Of a stretch of 19,062 nucleotides of DNA, positions 6,949 through 14,613 are shown in pieces. How positions within the stretch are numbered: the stretch's first letter is position 1; each line of letters opens with the position of its first letter. This stretch comes from Flemingiibacterium sp045635785 (lineage in GTDB: Bacteria; Bacillota; Clostridia; Oscillospirales; CAG-272). The notes beneath the pieces are model-generated. The model saw only the letters and a program-made list of their open reading frames with translations. It was not told where the DNA came from and made no database searches. A program made the position numbers and the translations under genes. Where the stretch lies: assembly GCA_045635785.1 (NCBI GenBank), contig JAZTWJ010000045.1:1-19062 (forward strand), read 5' to 3'.

Positions 6949-8224
6949 TCTGTTAATAAAAGATGTACGGCGCATGAAGCTTCCCACCGATGTTTTTGAG
7001 CCTTGCGCTATTGGTGTGAAGGACGGACGCATTGCGTCAATTTTGGCTCCCGATGGCGCAAACGCCAACGCCGATACCGTTGTGGACGGCGGCGGAAAAT
7101 TTATCATTCCGGGGCTAATTGATCTGCACGTGCATTTTCGCGAGCCGGGCTATGAATATAAGGAGGACATCGTCAGCGGCGCAAGATGTGCAGCGGCAGG
7201 TGGCGTGACTTCCGTTTTCACCATGCCGAACACCAAGCCCGCTTGCGATAATACTGCAATTTTAGAATACATAAAAGAGAAGGCACTGGACGCAGATTGC
7301 CGTGTATTTCCCGTGGCAGCCATCACAAAGGATCTGGCAAGCGGTGAGGTCTGTGATCTGCCCGCGCTTGCATCTGCGGGTGCTGCGGCATTTTCGGATG
7401 ACGGCAAGCCTGTCATGACAGCAAAGCTTCTGCGCGAGGCGATGAAAATTGCGGCAGAAAACGATCTTCTGATCATGTCCCATTGCGAGGACATGTCGCT
7501 GGCTGAGGGCGGTGCCATCAACGAGGGCAAGGTAGCCCGTATGCTGAAGCTTGGCGGCATCTCCAATCTTTCCGAATCCCTTGCCATCGAGCGCGATATT
7601 ATGGTCGCGGAGGAGACGGGATGCAGATTGCATATCTGCCATGTTTCCACCAAAGAAAGCGTCGACTGCATTCGCCGCGCAAAGGCGCGTGGCGTGCGTG
7701 TGACTGCCGAAACCTGCCCCCATTATTTCATGCTCACCGACGAGGATGTGATCTTCTACGGCGCAAATGCCAAGATGAATCCGCCCCTTCGTCGCACCGA
7801 GGATATTAAAGCCATCATCGAAGCACTGGCCGACGGAACGCTGGACTGCATCTCCACCGACCATGCGCCCCATTCTGCAGAAGAAAAGAGCGGCAATGTG
7901 GCAACGGCTCTCAATGGCATCATCGGTCTGCAAACCTCCTTTATCGCTTCCTATACGGCGCTGGTCGTTCCGGGACATATCAGCTTTGCGAAGCTGCTTG
8001 AGCTGATGTCAAGCAATCCCGCCAAGATTACGGGGCTTGACAGAAAGAGCATCGGAAGTTTAGAAACAGGCGCATGTGCGGACTTTGCTCTGATAAGCCT
8101 TGGCTGTGAAAATACGGTGACAAGAGAGAGCCTGCGCGGCAAATCAACGAACACACCCTTTGTTGGAATGACCTTCAATGCGAAGGTCGAAGCCTGCTAT
8201 GTCGGCGGTGTTCAAAAATTTTGA
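6938..8224 (+). CDS. pyrC: Dihydroorotase, type I
   Basis: A 428-residue amidohydrolase catalysing the reversible cyclisation of carbamoyl-aspartate to dihydroorotate in de novo pyrimidine synthesis. Metal ligands are recognisable: H64 and H66 in DLHVHFREPG, an Asp in FSDDGKPV (D154/D155, the position of the bridging Asp in type I enzymes), H182 in SHCED, H235 in ICHVSTKES and D308 in STDHAPH. ETCPHYFMLT (258-267) is another family block. Length equals that of B. subtilis-type PyrC. ATG 6938 was chosen because AAAGGA at 6924-6929 precedes it at good spacing; this start overlaps the regulator gene by 11 bases. pyrF follows after 37 bases. Confidence 0.96.
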   Translation: MHYDLLIKDVRRMKLPTDVFEPCAIGVKDGRIASILAPDGANANADTVVDGGGKFIIPGLIDLHVHFREPGYEYKEDIVSGARCAAAGGVTSVFTMPNTKPACDNTAILEYIKEKALDADCRVFPVAAITKDLASGEVCDLPALASAGAAAFSDDGKPVMTAKLLREAMKIAAENDLLIMSHCEDMSLAEGGAINEGKVARMLKLGGISNLSESLAIERDIMVAEETGCRLHICHVSTKESVDCIRRAKARGVRVTAETCPHYFMLTDEDVIFYGANAKMNPPLRRTEDIKAIIEALADGTLDCISTDHAPHSAEEKSGNVATALNGIIGLQTSFIASYTALVVPGHISFAKLLELMSSNPAKITGLDRKSIGSLETGACADFALISLGCENTVTRESLRGKSTNTPFVGMTFNAKVEACYVGGVQKF

Positions 8225-8261
8225 AGTTAATTAAAATTTTCATAGAAAGAGGAACTCTATC

Positions 8262-9176
8262 ATGTCTTTTGAGCCTTTAATTTCAAACATCAAAGAAAAA
8301 AACAATCCCACCGTAATGGGTCTTGACCCTGTTCTTGATTATATTCCGAAGCACATCTGCGACAAAGCGGTTGCCGCTTACGGCGATACCTTCAAGGCGG
8401 CAGGCGAAGCGATCCTTGAATTCAACAAGGGCTTGATCGATGCGGCGGCAGATCTCATCCCCGCAGTGAAGCCCCAATCCGCATTTTATGAAATGTATGG
8501 TATCGAGGGCTTGATCGCTCTTGAAAAGACCATCGAATATGCAAAGGCGGCAGGTCTGTACGTGATCCTTGACGTCAAGCGCAATGACATCGGCTCCACC
8601 GCAGAGGCTTATGCGAATGCATTCATCGGCGAAACACAGCTCTTTGGAAGCAAGTCAAAGGCAACTCCCGTAGACTGTGTAACCGTTAATCCCTATCTCG
8701 GTATCGACGGTGTGAAGCCCTTTATCGACACCGCGGCGGCTTATGACAAGTCCATGTTTATCCTTGTAAAGACATCCAACAAATCCTCGGGCGATTTCCA
8801 AGACCTTGAAATCGGCGACAGCACTCTGTATCGCAATGTTGCGGCGAAGGTTGAGGAATGGGGCGCACCCTATATCAGCGAGTCGGGCTATAGCCCTTGC
8901 GGTGCTGTTGTCGGTGCCACTTATCCGAGACAGCTCACCGAGCTTCGCGCGGCGATGCCTCACACCTTTTTCCTCATTCCCGGATATGGCGCGCAGGGCG
9001 GTGCGGCAAATGATATTGTTGGTGCTTTTGATAAGAATAAGTCTGGTGCGATCGTCAACAGCTCCCGTGCGCTCATGTGTGCGTACAAGAAGGCTAATGA
9101 CGACGGTCTCAACTTCAAGCAGTGCACCCGCGATGCGGTTATTGCTATGCGTGATGACATCAACTCGGTACTTTAA
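8262..9176 (+). CDS. pyrF: Orotidine 5'-phosphate decarboxylase, type 2
   Basis: A 304-residue OMP decarboxylase converting OMP to UMP. The catalytic DxKxxD array is LDVKRNDIG, with D104, K106 and D109, in the strand VILDVKRND. The N-terminal block VMGLDPVLDYIP and the length of about 300 residues fit the type 2 (mycobacterial/clostridial) group rather than the roughly 240-residue type 1 enzymes. PQSAFYEMYG (71-80) is another typical block. AGAGGAA upstream of ATG 8262 serves as ribosome binding site. It lies between pyrC and pyrK on the same strand, and an unusual 126-base structured gap separates it from pyrK. Confidence 0.95.
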   Translation: MSFEPLISNIKEKNNPTVMGLDPVLDYIPKHICDKAVAAYGDTFKAAGEAILEFNKGLIDAAADLIPAVKPQSAFYEMYGIEGLIALEKTIEYAKAAGLYVILDVKRNDIGSTAEAYANAFIGETQLFGSKSKATPVDCVTVNPYLGIDGVKPFIDTAAAYDKSMFILVKTSNKSSGDFQDLEIGDSTLYRNVAAKVEEWGAPYISESGYSPCGAVVGATYPRQLTELRAAMPHTFFLIPGYGAQGGAANDIVGAFDKNKSGAIVNSSRALMCAYKKANDDGLNFKQCTRDAVIAMRDDINSVL

Positions 9177-9186
9177 GGGAGAAGAT

Positions 9187-9302
9187 TTTGAAAGATAAAT
9201 CTTTCAAACCAGCTTTTGCGGCTCTGCCTAGGTCTTCAGCCTAAGTTTTGCTACGCAATTCAAGCCCCAAAAGGGCAGAAAGGAAGACTTGCTTGGCAAG
9301 TC
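9187..9302 (+). promoter_or_regulatory. Structured spacer between pyrF and pyrK with five hairpins
   Basis: The only long gap inside the pyr run. Inverted repeats seen: TTTGAAAGA/TCTTTCAAA (9187-9195 and 9200-9208, 9 bp, loop TAAA); GGCT/AGCC (9220-9223 and 9238-9241); TTGC/GCAA around TAC near 9248-9258; GCCC/GGGC (9264-9267 and 9273-9276); and GACTTGC/GCAAGTC (9286-9292 and 9296-9302, 7 bp, loop TTG). The last lies exactly between the pyrK Shine-Dalgarno AAAGGAA (9279-9285) and ATG 9303. It does not resemble the PyrR-binding consensus known to me. Function unknown. Confidence 0.55.
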
Positions 9303-10091
9303 ATGGACATAAAATTGGTAGTCATCGGAAAAATCAAAGAAAATCGCCGTATTATCGAATCGGCGCTTCTGTATGATATGCTAATCGAATGCCCCGCGGT
9401 TGCACAAAATGCAAAACCGGGTCAGATCGTACATGTGGATTGCGGCGAAGGAACGATGCTTCGCCGTCCCATCTCTATTTGTGAATGCGACGGAGAATAT
9501 ATCCGTCTTTGCTATGAGGTTCGCGGTAAAGGCACAGATTATATGGCTTCCCGTAAGGTTGGAGACAACATTAGTCTGCTCGGCCCTCTCGGGAACGGCT
9601 TCACTGTCAAGGAAGGCGAGTCCGTTCTTTTAGTCGGCGGCGGCATCGGCATTTATCCCTTGCTCAGCGCGGGCAAGGCGGCAACGAAAGCAGAAGCGGC
9701 GTTTGGCTTCCGCACAAAGGAACTCATCAATTCGTTGGAGCTTTTTGAAAATCGCGGCATCAAGACAAACGTCATCACCGACGACGGTTCAAGCGGTAGA
9801 AAAGGCTTTGTTACCGAGATCGTCAAGGAAAAGCTTGCCGCGGGCGGCATTGATGCGGTATATGTCTGCGGTCCGCGCGGCATGATGGCTGCGGTGTCAG
9901 CTCTCTGCGAGAAAGCAGGCGTGCGCTGCGAGGTTTCGATGGAAGAACGCATGGGCTGCGGAGTCGGTGCGTGTCTTGCTTGTATTTGCAAGACCATGTT
10001 TGTTGACAACGTCGGCGTGGTCGGCGAAAGCTACAAGCGCGTTTGCGTAGACGGCCCCGTATTTGATTCGAAGGAGATTATTTGGAAATGA
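9303..10091 (+). CDS. pyrK: Dihydroorotate dehydrogenase B, electron-transfer subunit
   Basis: A 262-residue FAD and 2Fe-2S subunit that passes electrons from PyrD-bound FMN to NAD+. Domains in order: a FAD-binding barrel with RRPISICE (residues 54-61), an NAD-binding part with VGGGIGIYPLL (111-121), and a C-terminal 2Fe-2S loop with C219, C224, C227 and C248 in CGVGACLAC and VCVDGPVF. I chose ATG 9303 because the family starts here and no in-frame ATG, GTG or TTG lies between it and the ribosome binding site; the frame is open upstream to a TTG at 9216, but those residues look non-coding. The Shine-Dalgarno is 17 bases away, with a perfect hairpin in between. The stop overlaps the pyrD start (ATGA). 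Confidence 0.95.
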   Translation: MDIKLVVIGKIKENRRIIESALLYDMLIECPAVAQNAKPGQIVHVDCGEGTMLRRPISICECDGEYIRLCYEVRGKGTDYMASRKVGDNISLLGPLGNGFTVKEGESVLLVGGGIGIYPLLSAGKAATKAEAAFGFRTKELINSLELFENRGIKTNVITDDGSSGRKGFVTEIVKEKLAAGGIDAVYVCGPRGMMAAVSALCEKAGVRCEVSMEERMGCGVGACLACICKTMFVDNVGVVGESYKRVCVDGPVFDSKEIIWK

Positions 10092-11005
10092 GCAATATCG
10101 ATCTTTCTGTTAATTTTGCTGGCGTAACGCTCAAAAATCCCATTGTTACCGTTTCGGGAACCTGCGGCTTCGGTGAGGAGTATGCGCCCTATTATAAGCC
10201 TTCGGAGCTTGGTGCCATTGCGGTGAAGGGAATGACGCTTGCACCCCGTCTTGGCAATCCGCCCCCCCGTATCGCCGAAACACCTTCGGGTATTCTCAAT
10301 TCCATCGGACTCCAGAATCCCGGTGTGGATGTGTTTATCACCGAGCATCTTCCGCGCTTGAAAGCGGAAGGCGCGACGGTTATTGCCAACATCAGCGGTT
10401 CTACCATCAGCGATTACTGCAGGATGGCGGAGATCCTTTCGGAAACCGATGTGGACTTCATTGAGATGAACATTTCTTGCCCTAACGTCAAGGAGGGCGG
10501 CGTTGCCTTCGGCACCAACGCCAAAACGATCCACGAGATCACCTACGAGGTGAAGAAACATTCCACAAAGCCCGTGATCGTTAAGCTGTCGCCCAATGTT
10601 ACCGACATCACCGAGATGGCGCGCGCGGCAGAAGCGGGCGGTGCAAATGCTTTGGCGCTGATCAATACACTGCTTGGCATGCGTATTGACATCAAGACGA
10701 AGCGTCCGATCCTGCATAACAATGTGGGCGGTCTTTCCGGCCCCGCCGTATTCCCCGTGGCAGTACGTATGATCTGGCAGGTCAGAGGCGCGGTCAGTCT
10801 TCCGATCCTTGGCATGGGCGGCGTTGCCAGCGCAAACGATGCCATCGAAATGCTGATTGCTGGCGCGGATGTCATTGGCGTTGGCACAGCGATGTTCCCG
10901 AATCCCACGCTGCCGCTGGAAATCATTGATGGCATTGCGAAGTATATGGAAGAAAACGGCATTAAAAACGTGTCCGATATTTCCGCAACAGTCAAACCTT
11001 GGTAA
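10088..11005 (+). CDS. pyrD: Dihydroorotate dehydrogenase B, catalytic subunit (type 1B)
   Basis: A 305-residue FMN flavoprotein oxidising dihydroorotate to orotate. Type 1B is shown by the partner pyrK and by a catalytic cysteine, C131 in NISCPNVKEGG; class 2 enzymes use serine. Other family blocks are the N-terminal NPIVTVSGTCGFG (17-29), SIGLQNPGVD (72-81), INTLLGMRID and the FMN-phosphate end GMGGVASANDA and GADVIGVGTA. ATG 10088 is preceded by AAGGAG at 10071-10076 and overlaps the pyrK stop by two bases within ATGA. It ends the pyr run, 5 bases before a strong terminator. pyrB, pyrE and carAB are not in the window. Confidence 0.96.
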   Translation: MSNIDLSVNFAGVTLKNPIVTVSGTCGFGEEYAPYYKPSELGAIAVKGMTLAPRLGNPPPRIAETPSGILNSIGLQNPGVDVFITEHLPRLKAEGATVIANISGSTISDYCRMAEILSETDVDFIEMNISCPNVKEGGVAFGTNAKTIHEITYEVKKHSTKPVIVKLSPNVTDITEMARAAEAGGANALALINTLLGMRIDIKTKRPILHNNVGGLSGPAVFPVAVRMIWQVRGAVSLPILGMGGVASANDAIEMLIAGADVIGVGTAMFPNPTLPLEIIDGIAKYMEENGIKNVSDISATVKPW

Positions 11006-11010
11006 AAAAG

Positions 11011-11043
11011 AGGCATCCGTCGTTAGCAGCGGATGCCTTTTTG
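11011..11043 (+). terminator. Intrinsic terminator after pyrD
   Basis: AGGCATCCG (11011-11019) pairs with CGGATGCCT (11030-11038), giving 9 perfect bp around a 10-base loop, followed by TTTTT. It closes the long run that begins at udg. A-rich sequence before the stem may make it partly active in the opposite direction too. Confidence 0.92.
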
Positions 11044-11078
11044 CATGCCTTTAGGAAGTGTGATTTAACTTGGAAAAT

Positions 11079-11122
11079 AAAAAATCCGAACGGATTTCGA
11101 CCTGCGGAATCGTTCGGATTTT
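11079..11122 (-). terminator. Terminator of tRNA-Lys, minus strand
   Basis: AAAATCCGAACG (11081-11092) and CGTTCGGATTTT (11111-11122) form 12 perfect bp, extendable by two A-T pairs. Read on the minus strand, the stem starts right after the CCA end of the tRNA and ends in a T-run. It is symmetrical enough to work on the plus strand as well, as a backup for pyrD. Confidence 0.85.
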
Positions 11123-11123
11123 T

Positions 11124-11199
11124 TGGTGAGCCACTGGAGATTCGAACTCCAGACCCTTTGATTAAAAGTCAAATGCTCTGCCAACTGAGCTAGTGGCTC
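11124..11199 (-). tRNA. trnK: tRNA-Lys (anticodon UUU)
   Basis: On the minus strand the sequence folds as a complete cloverleaf. The acceptor stem is GAGCCAC with GTGGCTC, the D arm contains AGCTCAGTTGGCAGAGC, and the anticodon arm is TTTGA-CTTTTAA-TCAAA, placing UUU as anticodon. The T arm is CTGGA-GTTCGAAT-CTCCAG-like with the invariant GTTCGAAT, and the discriminator base is A. The CCA tail is encoded (11124-11126), giving 76 nt. A consensus promoter lies directly upstream and a strong terminator directly downstream, so it is a single-gene unit. Confidence 0.97.
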
Positions 11200-11221
11200 G
11201 TACGTTTCTTCGTACTATAAT

Positions 11222-11250
11222 ATTATACCACATGAATGCTCGGTTGTCAA
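11222..11250 (-). promoter_or_regulatory. Consensus promoter of tRNA-Lys
   Basis: On the minus strand TTGACA (11250-11245), a 17-base spacer and TATAAT (11227-11222), with the extended TGG before it, match the vegetative consensus perfectly. Predicted transcription starts about 16 bases before the mature tRNA, at a small hairpin (GTACG/CGTAC, 11200-11215). The -35 box is 14 bases from the stop codon of the upstream gene. Confidence 0.93.
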
Positions 11251-11264
11251 GAGGTAACACTAAA

Positions 11265-14200
11265 TTATTTCAAATATTTGCCCTGCTTTGCATAGTATGC
11301 AAGGATACCATCTGCGATGGATTTTGCGATTTTATCTACAGTATCGGGCTGCATCATCACCTCGTATTCTTCGACCGAGGTTATAAAGCAGGTTTCCACC
11401 AATGTCGCAGGAAACTTGGGATTTCGCACCATGGCAAGACGCTGTCTTGTGGGCGATCGGTCAAGCTTGCCAAGCGCATTGCTCATGACCTCACCCATGA
11501 CATCCGTCAGCATATATCCCGAATCTGCCCAATACAGCCCCACAAGTCCGCGTACCTTGGTCACATCCGTGGTGTAGGGCATGGAGTTTTGATGGATGGA
11601 TACAACTGCGTCGGGCTGAAGATCGATCAAAGTTTGCATGCGTTGTTCTATGGGCACGTCAATTTCGCAGTCTGCATCGCGAATTTGCACCACATTGGCA
11701 CCCAGAGCCTTCAGATAGGGTTCGGCAGCCAAAACGATCTTCAGATTGAAATCCGATTCATTGATCGCGCTGTCCAAACTTCCGAGAGGACCGAGTGCAC
11801 CCGGATTTTTGCCACCGTGTCCCGCATCCAGCACAATCGTTTTACCCGCAAGCGGCTGATCCGAATCAGAAAGGACAGTAGGATTCTTTAATTTTACGAT
11901 GATCGCGCCATCTTCATAATAATGGTCAAAGCCGTAAAAATTTTCAATATCCACAAGCTTGAACCAATATTTATAAGCATTTGCCTTTGCAGATTTTTCA
12001 CCGCGAACGGCTGTGAACAGAAGATTATCCGTAAAATCGCACGCAGGAGCCTTTCCCGTATCCATATTATAGAGCGTCACGCAGAATTCGCCATTTTCGA
12101 TATAGCAGTTTACGGGCAGATTCTCGCTTGCTTCAAATCGAAGGATGGTTGCCTCCGCATCGCTTTGCATCCGGGCGGAAGTCACCGTGCCGATGCCGAT
12201 GGGAGTGCCGTCGAGAACCTTCACGCGGTCAGCGGAAACATATCCGCCTGTTCGCAGCTTGTACAGCCCACCTGACAGCGAAATGGCATTGTCACGCATA
12301 CCTGCGGATTGCGGCGTATAATCGTCGTAATACCAGCTATCGGGCTGGATTTTCATCTCCGTATCGTCCGCTGTGATCTCAATCGGTAGGGAAGCGCCTT
12401 TTCCGACCACGAGGATCTCATCTGATTCCGCGGTGTAAGTCTTACCGTTGAAGCGCGAGGTGAATTGAATCTTGCCAAAGCTTTCTACGACACCGTCCTT
12501 TGCGCGCAGAGAGAAGACTCCGGTGTAGACTTCCTTCATATACGCATCTGTCGTTGGTGAATAGATGGTGGGCTTGAGATTGATCGTTGTGCCGTTCAGC
12601 TTTGCTGTCACGGATGCTCCCTTGGGGGCGGTGACGCTCACCGTCAGCGTGGAGGAGCCCATCCACTTACCCTTTGGCGAAAAATCAGCGATTTCCGGAG
12701 AGGACAAGGTGGGATAGGTGATCTTTCCTTGTGTTACAGGCGCGGTACCGCGGTGAATGACGTATTCCAGTTTCTCTCCCTTGTGTTCAAAGGTGAAGGT
12801 ATTCTTTCCCTTTTTTAGGGGGAGATAGGCTGAAAAATAGCCGCTTTTGGTGCGCCCGATCGGCTTGCCGTCAATGGTGAGAGAAGCCGTCGGATCGGAG
12901 CTGCCGATGACAAAGGTTCCCTCGCCGTCAATATAACTGCCGCTGTACGGGATGGAAATATTCAGCTTCTGTCTGTTTGATGGAACTTCCGTGTAGACGA
13001 TCGTATCGGCAAAAACCGCCTTGGTTTCATCAAACAGTCCGTGGGAATTTGCCTTCAGCGCGGCATAGCCGTAGAGAATGGAGCCGACATAGCTCTGTTC
13101 GGCACGGGCAAAAACGATCTGATTGCGCAGTTCGTTCTCGGGATCTTCCCATGTATCGTAGTTATATACGCCGTGGCTGATGATCAGATCAGTGTCTGTA
13201 CCCTCAAGCATGGTATTCCACCACCGCGTAAGAACATCAAAACGGGCGGTTTGCGTGCTGAATCTCCAATAAATCTGCGGTGCAAGATAATCCACATATC
13301 CGCCCTTTGCCCACGCAAGGGGATCGCAATAGATGGATTCATAAGATTCCAATCCCGAAGTCTCGCTTCCGCCGTTCATTCCGTCATCATTTTGCCAGAT
13401 GCCAAAGGGCGCAACGCCAAACTGTACATGCCCATTTATCGCTTTGATGGCTTGGTAGCATGCCTCGATCATCTGGTTTACGTTTTGTCTGCGCCAATCG
13501 GCAAGCTTCATGTTGCCGCCGTATTGCTTGAACGCTTCCGCATCGTCAAATGTGGCAAGCATATTGGTTTTCCCATCATTTACCGGATAGGGGTAAAAAT
13601 AGTCGTCGAAAATAATACCGTCGATCGCGTAATTTGATGCAAGCTCAGCCACGCCATCGGCTATGAGCCGGCGGACCTCGGGAATGCCGCAGTTGAAGTA
13701 CAGTTTACCGTCCGCATAGGGAACCACCCAATCCGGATGGAGCCGCGCAGGGTGCGTTTCCGCCAATGCCTTGACATCGTGCTCCGGCTTGGAAGCGGAG
13801 CCAACTGTTACGCGCAGGGGATTGATCCAAGCATGAACTGCGATGTTGGCATCATGGGCAATTTCAAGAAGGTACGCAAGCGGATCGAATCCTTCCGGCA
13901 AGGCATCGCCCTGCTTGACAGTCAGATAAGCGGATGTGGGGAATATTTCCGAGCGATAAAGGGCGTCCGCCGATGGCCGAACCTGAAAATAAATGGCATT
14001 TAGATTCGCCATCTTGCAGGTTTCCACAATATCGCGCAGTTCGCTTTTCAGTATGTCTGCGGAAAGTCCGGCTTTTGATGGGAAATTTATGTTAAGCACC
14101 GTGGCGATGTAGATTCCACGAACCTCTGTATTGGGATCAGGAAGTCCGATCGTAGGTTGCAGCTTGAAATCTGCTTCGGCAGGCTGAAATGCCGCTGCTA

Positions 14201-14360
14201 CTGTCGGGGTTGCGGAACCATTCATAATTGAGGGCGCAATGAGAACAGCCGCCGCAATCAATACAATGACAGCTGCCACAACGAACAGGATGGGGATCAC
14301 TTTTATATCGACGCGAGACTTTTTCGGTCGGCGAATGGGACGGGGGATATTAGGATTCAT
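11265..14360 (-). CDS. Membrane-anchored GHL10 glycosidase-like / amidase_3 fusion
   Basis: A 1031-residue cell-wall protein. Order: basic cytoplasmic tail (1-20), one transmembrane anchor (about 21-45), a GHL10/DUF187 glycoside-hydrolase-like barrel (about 75-450; VRGIYIATVLNINFPS, IYFQVRPSADALY, VHAWINPLRV, DGIIFDDYFYPYP, YLAPQIYWRF), Ig-like segments (about 462-655), a small SH3-like or linker region (about 685-830), and a C-terminal zinc N-acetylmuramoyl-L-alanine amidase (about 840-1028). Zinc ligands H848 (LDAGHGG), E868 (INESDFNL) and H923 (SIHQNS) and catalytic E989 (VETCFIT) are present. In E. coli the GHL10 protein DigH cuts glycan strands stripped of peptides, the product of amidases, so one chain may do both steps. 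ATG 14360 has GAGGT 7 bases upstream; a GTG at 14369 is less likely. No terminator precedes the tRNA promoter downstream. Confidence 0.9.
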   Translation of the reverse strand: MNPNIPRPIRRPKKSRVDIKVIPILFVVAAVIVLIAAAVLIAPSIMNGSATPTVAAAFQPAEADFKLQPTIGLPDPNTEVRGIYIATVLNINFPSKAGLSADILKSELRDIVETCKMANLNAIYFQVRPSADALYRSEIFPTSAYLTVKQGDALPEGFDPLAYLLEIAHDANIAVHAWINPLRVTVGSASKPEHDVKALAETHPARLHPDWVVPYADGKLYFNCGIPEVRRLIADGVAELASNYAIDGIIFDDYFYPYPVNDGKTNMLATFDDAEAFKQYGGNMKLADWRRQNVNQMIEACYQAIKAINGHVQFGVAPFGIWQNDDGMNGGSETSGLESYESIYCDPLAWAKGGYVDYLAPQIYWRFSTQTARFDVLTRWWNTMLEGTDTDLIISHGVYNYDTWEDPENELRNQIVFARAEQSYVGSILYGYAALKANSHGLFDETKAVFADTIVYTEVPSNRQKLNISIPYSGSYIDGEGTFVIGSSDPTASLTIDGKPIGRTKSGYFSAYLPLKKGKNTFTFEHKGEKLEYVIHRGTAPVTQGKITYPTLSSPEIADFSPKGKWMGSSTLTVSVTAPKGASVTAKLNGTTINLKPTIYSPTTDAYMKEVYTGVFSLRAKDGVVESFGKIQFTSRFNGKTYTAESDEILVVGKGASLPIEITADDTEMKIQPDSWYYDDYTPQSAGMRDNAISLSGGLYKLRTGGYVSADRVKVLDGTPIGIGTVTSARMQSDAEATILRFEASENLPVNCYIENGEFCVTLYNMDTGKAPACDFTDNLLFTAVRGEKSAKANAYKYWFKLVDIENFYGFDHYYEDGAIIVKLKNPTVLSDSDQPLAGKTIVLDAGHGGKNPGALGPLGSLDSAINESDFNLKIVLAAEPYLKALGANVVQIRDADCEIDVPIEQRMQTLIDLQPDAVVSIHQNSMPYTTDVTKVRGLVGLYWADSGYMLTDVMGEVMSNALGKLDRSPTRQRLAMVRNPKFPATLVETCFITSVEEYEVMMQPDTVDKIAKSIADGILAYYAKQGKYLK

Positions 14361-14413
14361 TGGCGGCACCTCAAAAAATCGCTTGGTAGAATAAATTCTT
14401 CTAATCTATTATC

Positions 14414-14442
14414 ATTATACCAAAAAATATCGGTCATTGCAA
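14414..14442 (-). promoter_or_regulatory. Promoter of the GHL10-amidase gene
   Basis: On the minus strand TTGCAA (14442-14437), a 17-base spacer and TATAAT (14419-14414) with the extended TGG immediately before it. The -10 lies about 54 bases before the start codon, in the divergent gap shared with the nfeD-like gene. Confidence 0.8.
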
Positions 14443-14519
14443 GAGGAATTTTATTGAATTTACAAAAAATAATCGGAATGAAAAGTATTTTCTCCATTTT
14501 TGAAAAATTTCATGCGCGG

Positions 14520-14554
14520 TGTACTAAATCCTTAAAGATTTGCCATACTATAAT
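14520..14554 (+). promoter_or_regulatory. Promoter of the nfeD-like/cwlD pair, possibly sporulation type
   Basis: CATACTATAAT at 14544-14554 contains both a vegetative -10 (TATAAT, 14549-14554) and CATACTA, which matches the -10 known for the forespore factor sigma-G and resembles the sigma-E -10. Sequence 17-18 bases upstream (TGTACTA, 14520-14526) is only a partial match to either -35. The location 60 bases before the first gene fits a promoter; which sigma factor reads it is open. Confidence 0.55.
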
Positions 14555-14613
14555 AGGGATTTGCAAATCACGATCAAAATAAAGCATCCTTGCAAAAAAG
14601 GGAGGAAATATAA

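Noticed and set aside
7262..7978. A 238-codon open frame on the minus strand
   Set aside because: Antisense to pyrC and compositionally odd; a shadow of the dihydroorotase coding sequence.
9187..9208. Hairpin after pyrF as an intrinsic terminator
   Set aside because: The 9-bp stem is A/T-rich and is followed by CCAGC rather than a T-run, so it does not look like a terminator.
9216..9302. N-terminal extension of pyrK from a TTG codon
   Set aside because: The added 29 residues do not resemble PyrK, and no ribosome binding site precedes the TTG; the ATG at 9303 matches the family start.
11193..11891. A 232-codon open frame on the plus strand beginning in the tRNA
   Set aside because: It starts inside the tRNA-Lys gene and runs antisense to the amidase domain; no supporting signal.
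13041..13637. A 198-codon open frame on the plus strand
   Set aside because: Antisense to the conserved GHL10 domain; no motif or start signal.
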